Assembly (NCBI RefSeq): GCF_964340395.1
Contig: NC_135554.1
Location: 2,776,001-2,840,000, forward strand
Reading direction: 5' to 3'
Length of the DNA stretch: 64,000 bases
Source: Glandiceps talaboti
Lineage: Eukaryota > Hemichordata > Enteropneusta > Spengelidae
How positions within the stretch are numbered: the first letter of the stretch is position 1; each line of letters starts with the position of its first letter. The position numbers and the translations under genes are program-made. Below are positions 13,253 to 23,137 of the stretch, piece after piece. The notes under the pieces are model-generated. The model saw only the letters and a program-made list of their open reading frames with translations, had not been told where the DNA came from and made no database searches.

Positions 13253-13605
13253 GTTGTTGCTAGGCAAATTTACATACATTTTTTGAATGTTTATTCAATT
13301 GTCTATTAATTCCTTTTGTTATCTTTGTGAAATATACTGCCATTCGGTTGTTGCTAAAGGCGTGGTCATGGTTGCTAAGGCCAACTCTATCAAAATATTT
13401 TGAAGAAAATCTGCAGAATAACACTTCTAGAAACATCTCACAAAGTTTCAGTCTCATTGACCAAGTACTTTTTGAGATATAAATTTTTTACCAAAATTCA
13501 CATGTTTACACCTAATTTGCATATCACTGATGAGATCATTATATACTTAATACTTCTTCATATATCAGGGATGCATCCACAGATGCATCCACAGATGCAT
13601 CCCTG
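13253..13605 (+). mobile_element. Internal fragment of the dispersed TIR element
   Basis: It carries the family stretches TTGTTGCTAGGCAAATTTAC, TTGTTGCTAAAGGCGTGG and TTTGCATATCACTGATGAGA. The terminal CAGTTGTGCTA is absent. It abuts the preceding microsatellite. Confidence 0.7.
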
Positions 13606-13731
13606 TTAAATTTCTATTTTTGGTCTTTTTTAAAATTGCAAAGTCATGTCAGAACCCAATCACAGTAACTACAAATTCATGACACAATTCAAATAATGCT
13701 ACTACAACTAGGTTATAAAATAAACTAACTT
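13606..13731. other. Short unassigned spacer
   Basis: Nothing recognised between the element fragment and the 16-bp array. Confidence 0.4.
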
Positions 13732-14717
13732 TCAGACTGTCAATCATTCAGACTGTCAATCATTCAAACTGTCAATTGTTCAGACTGTCAATCATTCAAA
13801 CTGTCAATTGTTCAGACTGTCAATCATTCAAACTGTCAATTGTTCAGACTGTCAATCATTCAAACTGTCAATTGTTCAGACTGTCAATCATTCAGACTGT
13901 CAATTGTTCAGACTGTCAATCATTCAGACTGTCAATTGTTCAGACTGTCAATCATTCAGACTGTCAATTGTTCAGACTGTCAATCATTCAGACTGTCAAT
14001 CGTTCAGACTGTCAATCATTCAGACTCAATTGTTCAGACTCAATCATTCAGACTTTCAGTTGTTTACACTTTCAATCATTCAGACTGTCAATTGTTCAGA
14101 CTGTCAATCATTCAGACTGTCAATTGTTCAGACTGTCAATCATTCAGACTTTCAGTTGTTTACACTTTCAATCATTCAGACTGTCAATTGTTCAGACTGT
14201 CAATCATTCAGACTGTCAATTGTTCAGACTGTCAATCATTCAGACTTTCAGTTGTTTACACTTTCAATCATTCAGACTGTCAATTGTTCAGACTGTCAAT
14301 CATTCAGACTGTCAATCATTCAGACTGTCAATCATTCAGACTGTCAATTGTTCAGACTGTCAATCATTCAGACTGTCAATTGTTCAGACTGTCAATCATT
14401 CAGACTGTCAATTGTTCAGACTGTCAATCATTCAGACTGTCAATCATTCAGACTTTCAGTTGTTTACACTTTCAGTCATTCAGACTGTCAATTGTTCAGA
14501 CTGTCAATCATTCAAACTGTCAATTGTTCAGACTGTCAATCATTCAGACTGTCAATTGTTCAGACTGTCAATTGTTCAGACTGTCAATCATTCAGACTGT
14601 CAATTGTTCAGACTGTCAATCATTCAGACTGTCAATTGTTCAGACTGTCAATCGTTCAGACTGTCAATTGTTCAGACTGTCAATCATTCAGACTGTCAAT
14701 CATTCAGACTTTCAAGT
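13732..14717. repeat. 16-bp minisatellite, about 61 copies
   Basis: The unit is TTCAGACTGTCAATCA or TTCAGACTGTCAATTG, and the two forms mostly alternate as 32-bp dimers. Occasional TTTCAGTTGTTTACAC dimers mark larger recurring blocks. All three plus frames are free of stop codons through the array. Confidence 0.95.
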
Positions 14718-15226
14718 GTTCATCTTAGACTTATTATACACTTCAGTTTGTTCGGTTTTTTCTTTACAATTAAATGTACATGTACTAGACTTGACTGCTA
14801 GAACTCCACAATATCCCAATAAATCATGTTTGCAAGCTTGGTCTGGTGACATCCGCCCACAGCCCAATGTGCGACGCCGAGCTGATTCATTTAGCTTCAA
14901 TTATCCGTGGGGAACTTTCTCTTTTAAACTGAAAGTATTTGGACGGGGTGGGCCTGGGGTGGGAGGTATTGGACTTATTTCAATAGGTGATTTTAATCAT
15001 GTATATGATGGAGTTTGCAAACATGGAATGTCAATCATCCCAGTGACGTGTGACACATATAATATAATATCGCTTGTATCAAACATGCACAATTATGACA
15101 ACCGACTATTGGTACATTCAAATGTTACAAATTTACCACTGACAAGACAACAGGGTAAATACGACGTGCGATTCCGCGAACCCACTGTGTTCTTAGAAAC
15201 GCAAAAGAATACAGAAACCAAGTTTA

Positions 15227-15257
<31 letters not shown>

Positions 15258-15600
15258 GAATGCAAGACTTCTATAAGTCACGGGTTGTAATAATATTTTA
15301 ATCTTTAAATAAACATATCATACTACTACTGGGTTCGGATCACTGCGCGCAGAAAACAAACATTTCTCTCCTGGAAACAACGAAACAGTGGAGCTATACG
15401 TATCTGTTACATTATAAATACAGCTTATTTTCAGATTGTTGTAACTTGTAAGAACAGACAATCGACACAGTGCTTGTAAAAGTTAGACGATGGGATCGTG
15501 ACTCACCCTGAGTACTTGACAATGGTACAATACACATCAAGATTACCAAATATCCTTTCCATACATACAGGACGGAGTGGTGGTCCATGGTGGCTGCCAC
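14712..15600 (-). CDS. Possible two-exon gene for a small secreted cysteine-rich protein
   Basis: The first putative exon (15600 to about 15513) encodes a Met start and a hydrophobic stretch, Y-L-V-I-L-M-C-I-V-P-L, followed by small polar residues. This looks like a signal peptide, and it ends at a good donor, CAGG|GTGAGT. About 620 bases downstream, acceptor GAATCAG at about 14891 opens a frame in the right phase. That frame has five cysteines over about 40 residues, then a Glu/Lys-rich tail and a TGA at the edge of the 16-bp array. I do not recognise the family. Support is only signal-peptide character, splice consensus and phase agreement, which could occur by chance. Confidence 0.28.
14892..15230. 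other. Unassigned sequence within the putative small gene
   Basis: This would be intron of the candidate secreted-peptide gene. It contains a short G-rich patch near 14943-14965. A CGCA microsatellite follows at 15226-15256. Confidence 0.4.
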
Positions 15601-15783
15601 TCGATCACAATAAGTTCCTTTGAGCTGTCAAAAATTGCCTAGACTAGTTAACTATTAACAAGCAAGTTAAGGGGTCATTTTACTAGGCACACAGCTAATG
15701 CTGCACACGCTGCAACTGACAATTTTCTTTTCGTCAAATAATAAAAAGATAAATTCACTTTAAAAATTTAACGATTACTTGTG

Positions 15784-16021
15784 GTGGTAATTTTCATATC
15801 CTTCATAAATTTAGGAATTCATGTTTACGATCGCGTGACGACCGTGCGTTCGCCGTCACTGGACTTTCACGGTTGTGTGTGGAATTTTGACTATTTCCCT
15901 GTGACATGAAAAGTACAGTTCAAAGTCTTGTTACAATGTATACAACGGTGATATTTTGTTCGATTGACAACAAATTTGCCATTGGAAATGCTGGTTATAG
16001 CTCGATCTCTCTAGTTGTCTG
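15784..16021. repeat. 238-bp direct duplication, copy 1
   Basis: Nearly identical to 18241-18477, differing by one substitution in AGTTCAAAGTCTTGT and a two-base deletion near the end. It contains TTTACGATCGCGTGACGACC. It lies about 180 bases upstream of the putative secreted-peptide start. Confidence 0.9.
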
Positions 16022-17204
16022 AATCTGTCACCATGTATAAATGTAAAATAAATTGCACTAGTTTGTAACTGTAGTGTCATTTTTGATCAGACAATATAGT
16101 CACTAAAATTAGTTAAAGAACCAATAATTAGACATTGCATATGTTAATCAGTAGTCGATATTATCCATAGGCATAGCAATACAAAGACAGGTTGAAATCA
16201 GGATCGCCGTTGAGGGCGCTGATTTGTGGGTGCTTGATTTACGGTCGGTACAACTTAACACGTAGGTGCAGGCCAGGTACAGGCCAGGCCAGTCAGTCCA
16301 GGCCAGGTCAGGTATCGACTGAGTATTTTTTTATTCATATTCAGATCCAAAGATGTGAATCCATCATTATATTTGGTGTAGATTTTCGATTAGTTTATTT
16401 AGGTTATTTTTTCTCAGCAATTCACCATCAGTTATCTTTGTTTTTGAAATCACCACGCAATAAACCATCTTTTGTCTCGCGGCAGATCTCAAGAGATCCC
16501 ATGAGACCCCACTGAGTGCAGAGCAGCCACATTAGGGTGGGTTAAGCTGAAGTGTCAAACGCATAGCAATGCCATTGTTCTTAACATCATCGTATGTACA
16601 GCATATGATAGATCAAGTGAAGCATACATTAAAAGTATGGTTGTAAAAATGATGTGCGTATGGGGAATGTAAGTCGCCGACAGGGGTTTGATAACTAGCC
16701 ATCAGGTGGTGACTTATCGCCATCTGGGCGCAGATGAAGAGACGGTTGAAATTTACAGTGTTACCTTTTAAATCAGTTTCATCACTTTGAGTTAGAGTTG
16801 GATCCACTCAATGGATCGCAGGCACTGTAGTAAATCATGCATGCCAAGCTGTGAAAACGCTATATTTTCGCCTATTTTTAGACGAACATCTTAAAGTTGA
16901 TACAGTGTCATAACTTTTCACCCGACTTACGTTGCATCGTCTAAAAACTAACACACAAGTGGACGTGATCACTCACTGTAACGCAAAGTTGATAGTTAAC
17001 AATGGTGTCATTTTTAGTCTGTAATTCGTCAGCTAAATTCATCTGCCTCAGCTAAAACATTGAAAATGGATGAGAATTTTTTTTCATTATATTGTCTTTG
17101 ATTTTATCATATAAATTTATAAATCAGCTATATATATGTAATTTCAAATTAAAATTTGGATGTCTATTTGGATACTATTTCATTTTATTTTAAGAATTTG
17201 GGCT
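16022..17204. other. Unassigned sequence
   Basis: A short run of GGCCAGG-type repeats lies at 16267-16313. The 107-codon open frame at 16192-16515 runs over it and has no known motif. The remainder is AT-rich with no recognisable structure. Confidence 0.4.
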
Positions 17205-17385
17205 AGGAGTTCTACAACACGTTCATTACTATGACTTCTAAGTTCTACAACACGTTCATTACTAAGAATTTGGACTATGAGTTCTACAACACGTTCATCA
17301 CTAAGAATTTGGACACTGGGTTCTACAACACGTTCATTACTAAGAATTTGGACTATGACTTCTACAACACGTTCATTACTAAGAA
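17205..17385. repeat. 39-bp minisatellite, about 4.5 copies
   Basis: Units share TTCTACAACACGTTCATTAC followed by TAAGAATTTGGA. As 39 is divisible by three, the frame stays open as a 13-residue repeat. Confidence 0.9.
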
Positions 17386-17633
17386 CTCAAGTATAAATAC
17401 GGCTGACATGTGTGTCGCACATCATGATTTCCTATTCTAGGGTGTGTCCAGATTTTACTTCCAGGGGGCCCACGGAGGATTTCCCTTTTTCCTTGTGTAT
17501 TTTTTTTCATGTCCCCCCCCCCCACACAAAAGCTTTGGAAAATTTGATGGCCCCCTCCCTGAGTTCTTGATTTTTTTCCATGCCCCCCATAGACTTACAC
17601 ACATACATAAACACACTATGCTTACACAATGTA

Positions 17634-17748
17634 CATGTATGTATGTATGTATGTATGTATGTATGTATGTACGTACGTACGTACGTACGTACGTACGTAT
17701 GTATGTAGGTATGTATGTATGTATGTATGTATGTATGTGTGTGTATAT
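17634..17748. repeat. GTAT/GTAC microsatellite
   Basis: A GTAT run with a central block of GTAC units, directly followed by the hairpin element at 17750. Confidence 0.95.
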
Positions 17749-17749
17749 G

Positions 17750-17881
17750 TATTTGCCAAATACCGTTCCATATCTTGCTGCGAGAGGTAATTTTTCTGGT
17801 ATAACGGAGAGCCGGAGGCGAGCCGTTATACCAGAAAAATTACCTCGAGCAGCAAGATGTGGAACAGTATTTGGCAAATAA
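17750..17881. mobile_element. Hairpin element with about 60-bp arms
   Basis: From TATTTGCCAAATACCGTTCC to GTGGAACAGTATTTGGCAAA the sequence is almost a complete palindrome. The centre is GGAGAGCCGGAGGCGAGCC. Arms differ at only a few positions. It looks like a small fold-back MITE; related hairpins lie at 51218-51416 and elsewhere. Confidence 0.8.
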
Positions 17882-18240
17882 CATACTTATACGTCACCTG
17901 CGACTATGAATTCATTTTTGAATGTCTAAAAATGCTGTTTCATTTTAAAATAAAATCACTTCCGCGTTATACTGTTGAGCGTAGTATCATGCACCTCTCT
18001 GATAACTGCAATGCGGTTGTTTATGTCAGCCTTAACTTTATCATCCAATCAGAGTGCGCGTTTGCTCAGTGGTATGACGTAATGTTTACTATTTGCATAT
18101 CACTCAGCGATATATTCAAACTAAACCATCAGCTGAAAAATGAGTGCATCTTTGTTTTGCGTACTGTATTCCATTAAATGTACATAAATGTTCGTGATAT
18201 GCTTTGTTGTTCTAGTTAAGCAAAAATTACAACCACTGTA
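17882..18240. other. Unassigned sequence, possibly part of the hairpin element
   Basis: Contains CATCCAATCAGAGTGCGCGT, a type of stretch often found inside palindromic MITEs. No gene recognised. Confidence 0.35.
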
Positions 18241-18477
18241 GTGGTAATTTTCATATCCTTCATAAATTTAGGAATTCATGTTTACGATCGCGTGACGACC
18301 GTGCGTTCGCCGTCACTGGACTTTCACGGTTGTGTGTGGAATTTTGACTATTTCCCTGTGACATGAAAAGTACAGTTCAAAGACTTGTTACAATGTATAC
18401 AACGGTGATATTTTGTTCGATTGACAACAAATTTGCCATTGGAAATGCTGGTTATAGCTCGATCTCTAGTTGTCTGC
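18241..18477. repeat. 238-bp direct duplication, copy 2
   Basis: Partner of 15784-16021, in the same orientation about 2.46 kb away. The flanks differ, so the shared block has sharp edges. Confidence 0.9.
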
Positions 18478-18615
18478 TAGATTTGTTTACAAGGGACGTG
18501 CAATGCTTAATGATCACGTGATACAACAAGCAAAAATACGGCTGTTGGTGAAAAATACGCCTGTGTATCTGCAGGGCTCTTGACCAATCAGAATGCGAGA
18601 TTGGTGACAGGTGAT

Positions 18616-18732
18616 GTATAAATGTATGTATGTATGTATGTATGTATGTATGTATGTATGTATGTATGTATGTATGTGTGTGTGTATGTATGTATGTATG
18701 TATGTATGTATGTATGTATGTGTGTGTATGTA
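18616..18732. repeat. GTAT microsatellite
   Basis: About 27 GTAT units interrupted by two GTGTGT stretches. Confidence 0.95.
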
Positions 18733-18746
18733 CAGAAAACATTAAA

Positions 18747-18830
18747 AAAGCAGTTCAACAGGCCCGACCTACCCATCTTCAGTTTGCTTTTTCTTTTTCA
18801 TGATGGCCAATATATCCTCATGCGGGCTTC
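18747..18830 (+). repeat. Dispersed repeat, copy B1
   Basis: Contains GGCCAATATATCCTCATGCG and GGGCTTC. The reverse complement of about 24805-24885 carries the same GTTCAAC...CC and CAATATATCCTCATGCGGGC. Confidence 0.65.
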
Positions 18831-18914
18831 AAATATCAGTAAAATGGCTGCTGTATTACTATGCACACTTTGTTTTAATATTATTTAATTTTAAGGTATT
18901 TCTTTATATTTTCT

Positions 18915-19036
18915 AAATACATGTGACCTAGTCTAATTCCTATATGTATGCATTACAATTTACTATGATCATCTCCTCTCAGATTATGATAGTAATCGTA
19001 ACACGTACATATAGGAACTAGATTACATGTGACCAT
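18915..19036. mobile_element. Small hairpin element, about 28-bp arms
   Basis: ACATGTGACCTAGTCTAATT and CCTATATGTA on the left are matched inverted by TACATATAGGAACTAGATTA and CATGTGAC on the right. Confidence 0.6.
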
Positions 19037-20190
19037 ATACATTTGAGTCAATTCCAAATTATATAATATCTTATACAGCGGTTTACTTGCCTCTGATGAT
19101 GCATACATGAGTGAATTAGATTAAACTAAGATGTTGCATAACTTGCGCTAAAGGAATGAGCAAAATTTATGACAATGGGAAGGGGGCTGAGAAGTCATTG
19201 GGTCATCAAAATTCTGAATAAAATATTAATGCTGAAAAATATTATAATGAAAAAATAGGATAACCATTTCATGCACAATGACAAGAACAACATATTTCCA
19301 TTGGGCAATGCGGGTATACTTTAAATACTTCACAACTGTTCTACTTTCTAGGTATTTATTGAATACAACTTTAGTTCCAATTCCGGTTCGTGTTGCGCAG
19401 CTTTGTCAACGATGCAAGTACAAATGTGAACATTTTTATTGTTGAAAGGAAAAGTTAAAAACTGAAGTAATTTAACTGTCAACATAATATTATGTTTGTT
19501 GTACTTTGACTGATAGAAAAGTGATTGTGATGAAACAAGTCTTGTACATCCTTGTGGACAAATTACTTTCATTCTTGCAAACCAGAGTTATTATTTCTAC
19601 CACTACATTCAAAATAAAATGGGAGGCTCGTTAAGAACGTTGCCGTAAAACAGGCCGTGGTTTGCGACGATGGTTACTTTGAGAACTGGCAGAATTGCAG
19701 GTTGATTAATGTTGCCTTAAATAAGCATGTTGCTTTTTTCATGACCCCCCCCCCTAGAAAATTGTGAAATTTTTGTTTACCCCCCCCCCCCCCGAAGTAA
19801 AATCTGGACTCCCCTAGTTCCTGACGACCATATTCGGATTTTACTCTACGTTATCTTCATACATTAATATTAGTCTAGTTCCTGACGATCGTATTCCCAT
19901 TTTACACTACGTTATTAACAAATTAACAATAATATAACAAATTTGACAACATATACTTGTATCGTCATCATTACATTATAATGTTCTCATAATTGCGATG
20001 GCCAAGTATTACTACAACACTGATGGTCGATATTATAGACATTTTACGACAACCCAAGATTTCGTTTTATTCGACAAGTGGAAAAAATACAAGCTTATAT
20101 CTAAAATTTGAATGTTTACCAACATAATGTGAACAACATAAAACAAAAACAAAACATGGATGTAACTGCATTCTGCGATGACCCTCCCGT
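19037..20190. other. Unassigned sequence with a short direct repeat and poly-C
   Basis: A roughly 62-bp direct repeat starts at CTAGTTCCTGACGA near 19814 and 19876. Poly-C runs lie near 19746 and 19782. The rest shows no gene. Confidence 0.45.
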
Positions 20191-20245
20191 GCATATCTAG
20201 TGGATACGATGACCCTCCCGTGCATATCTAGTGGATAAAATAACG
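20185..20245. repeat. Two-copy 31-bp direct repeat
   Basis: Two copies of GATGACCCTCCCGTGCATAT plus ATCTAGTGGAT, just beyond the PHF24 homologue's 3' end. Confidence 0.8.
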
Positions 20246-20290
20246 TCAAAATATAGACACATATTCAGAGCTTGATCAATACATCGTACG

Positions 20291-20296
20291 TTTATT
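20291..20296 (-). terminator. Candidate polyadenylation signal of the PHF24 homologue
   Basis: An AATAAA on the minus strand lies about 125 bases after the stop codon. It is the first perfect hexamer downstream. No transcript evidence is available. Confidence 0.45.
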
Positions 20297-20421
20297 TGTT
20301 TTCAAAATATGGTACTGCACATCTTTCAGAATCATATATTTTGTTTGCCAGAAGAAATTCAATCGCATAAAGAGCCTTGGAATTCATTATCGATGTGATG
20401 TGAAAGTCCATGCCCACGACC

Positions 20422-20542
20422 CTACAAAGCTGTACCTTCGAATTCCATGACAATGTACGCTCGCTTCATTTGAACTGTGTTGGGTCTTGCACTGATCAAC
20501 GTTAAAGCATTCTCACGAATGAACACATCCCAGCTGACCAAC
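20422..20542 (-). CDS. PHF24: PHF24 homologue exon 9 (C-terminus and stop)
   Basis: The acceptor is TTTTACAG. The exon encodes 39 residues after the split codon and ends at a TAG at 20424-20422. The segment W-D-V-F-I-R-E-N-A-L is followed by a conserved A-R-P-N. The human protein has the equivalent W-x-x-F-L-x-E-N-V-L and A-A-R-P-N close to its end, which fixes this as the terminal exon. Confidence 0.92.
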
Positions 20543-21160
20543 CTGTAAAACGGTCACAACATCAAAAGTTAACCTGAGCATTGAAAGTAAGCATATTGTT
20601 TGTTAGTTGCTGATTTCGGGCGAGATCAACAATTCAATGTGGGATAAACAACTAAATACTTTTAGTTAGCCCGTAGACAAAACTATTTAGACCATTAAAA
20701 GGGGATGGCCAGTGAATTGTTTATATCATTTGTTATAATCTCTGATTCCCCCCCCCCCCCACCATAGACGCGGTAATTTCCAGTCTGTCAATAAGCTTAC
20801 ATTATTCAACTCATCTAGAAAGCAATAAAGCAAAAAATTTGTTGATATGATCAGGAGACGATTCATAGGGATAGATAACTATTTCTTTTCATATTAATTG
20901 AACAGATCAATTATATATGAGTCTAAAACATTGATTAATATTCAAAATTAAAGGATCCCAAATTGGTGGAAAATGAGCTTACCTTTCACATTCTAAGTGT
21001 ACTTGAGGTGGATTAGCAACCAATACACATTTGTCCAATGGTACCCTACAAATAAATTGTAATATATGATACACACTGTGGACTTCTTTCATATCATAAA
21101 ACGTAAAATTAAGCGTGAAAACAAAAAGTATTGATGTATGACGCTGTCATTGTTTTTGTC

Positions 21161-21245
<85 letters not shown>

Positions 21246-22227
21246 GTCTGTCTGTTTGTCTCTGTCTCTGTCTCTCTCTCTGTCTCTCTCTGTCTCTCTC
21301 TCTTTGTCTCCCCCCCCCACACACACACGCATTACCCTAAACTTACTCCAATCCTGAGACCCAGTCTCTCAATACTTGCTTAGAGTCTTCAATTGAAATA
21401 ATACCACGATTTCCTTTGTCATATCGCCTAAATACTTCTTTCATTCGTTCGACTTCTTTAGGTTTTAACAGTTGAACCAGTTCTCCCTGTGTATAAGACA
21501 ATATTCAGAATCATTTACTAGTATCACGTAATATTGTGGGGTGGAATTATTGCAGAATTCGCAGACATATTGCTATGGTCAGACATATTGCTATGGTCAG
21601 ACATATTGCTATGGTCAGATATTGCAACCGTCTCATCCAGAACAGACTAACTAAGATAATATTTCTTTGGGACTTTTCACTTAATTGTTGTAATTGGTCT
21701 TCGGAAATTTGTAAACTTCTTGATGAGTTGAATTTAAATGCATATTTTGATGTTCTTTTTCCTCTTGATTTATCCTTAGTAGAACAACATTTACTTCATC
21801 AGCATCAATTAGTTTGGGTCAAAAATACCAACGGAAAACTTAAGCTTCGTACATATGTTATTTTCAAAGATAATTACATCACTGAACCATACGTTTCTAT
21901 GAGTCTTTCACGAAGTCGGCGATCTTTTATGGCAAAGTTTTGATCAGGAGTTTTACGACTACATTTAGAAACTGGGAGATATAGAAACGAACCAGTGGGT
22001 GATAGACTTTGTATATTTTGTGACCAAAATGGTATAGAAAACGAGATTCACTTTATTTTACATTGCAGTCTTTATGATGGCATAGGTAATACTTATATTA
22101 ACACGGAAAATAACACTGAATACATCACACTGTCAGACAACTGGAAATTAAAATACTTGGCGACAAAACAGGTTAAAAATACTGCAAAATTCATTGAAGC
22201 CGCCTTTTTAAGACGGAATGAAAATTT

Positions 22228-22263
<36 letters not shown>

Positions 22264-22340
22264 CCAGTAGTAGTAGTAATAGTAGTAGTAATAGTAGTAG
22301 TAGTAGTAGTAGTACCAGTAGTAGTAGTAGTAGTAGTACC

Positions 22341-22377
<37 letters not shown>

Positions 22378-22454
22378 CCAGTAGTAGTAGTAGTAGTAGT
22401 AGTAGTAATAGTAGTGGTGGTGGTGGTGGTGGTAGTAGTAGTAGTAGTAGTACC

Positions 22455-22488
<34 letters not shown>

Positions 22489-22544
22489 CCAGTAGTAGTA
22501 GTAGTACCAGTAGTAGTAGTAATAGTAGTAGTAGTAGTACCACC

Positions 22545-22594
<50 letters not shown>

Positions 22595-22598
22595 CACC

Positions 22599-22629
<31 letters not shown>

Positions 22630-22652
22630 ATAGTAGTAGTAGTAGTACCACC

Positions 22653-22698
<46 letters not shown>

Positions 22699-22700
22699 CC

Positions 22701-22778
<78 letters not shown>

Positions 22779-22823
22779 GGTGGTGGTGGTGGTGGTGGTG
22801 GTGGTGGTAGTAGTAGTAGTACC

Positions 22824-22876
<53 letters not shown>

Positions 22877-22887
22877 TAGTGGTGGTG

Positions 22888-22920
<33 letters not shown>

Positions 22921-22989
22921 ATAATAGTAGTAGTAGTAGTAATAGTAGTAGTACTAGTAGTAGTAGTAGTAGTGGTAGTAGTGGTGGTG

Positions 22990-23025
<36 letters not shown>

Positions 23026-23029
23026 GTAA

Positions 23030-23076
<47 letters not shown>

Positions 23077-23078
23077 CC

Positions 23079-23137
<59 letters not shown>

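Noticed and set aside
12720-13286. Tyr/His/Thr- and Cys/Val/Tyr-repeat frames on both strands
   Set aside because: Translations of the CATA/CA microsatellite. Equivalent frames at 17444-17881, 18452-18888, 21089-21383, 41499-41978 and 49388-49749 were rejected for the same reason.
13776-15276. Long plus-strand open frames (up to 478 codons) over the 16-bp array
   Set aside because: All three frames are open because the unit lacks stop codons in any phase. The non-repetitive tail has no recognisable domain.
16192-16515. 107-codon plus-strand open frame
   Set aside because: Runs across a GGCCAGG repeat, has no domain or splice support and sits in AT-rich intergenic DNA.
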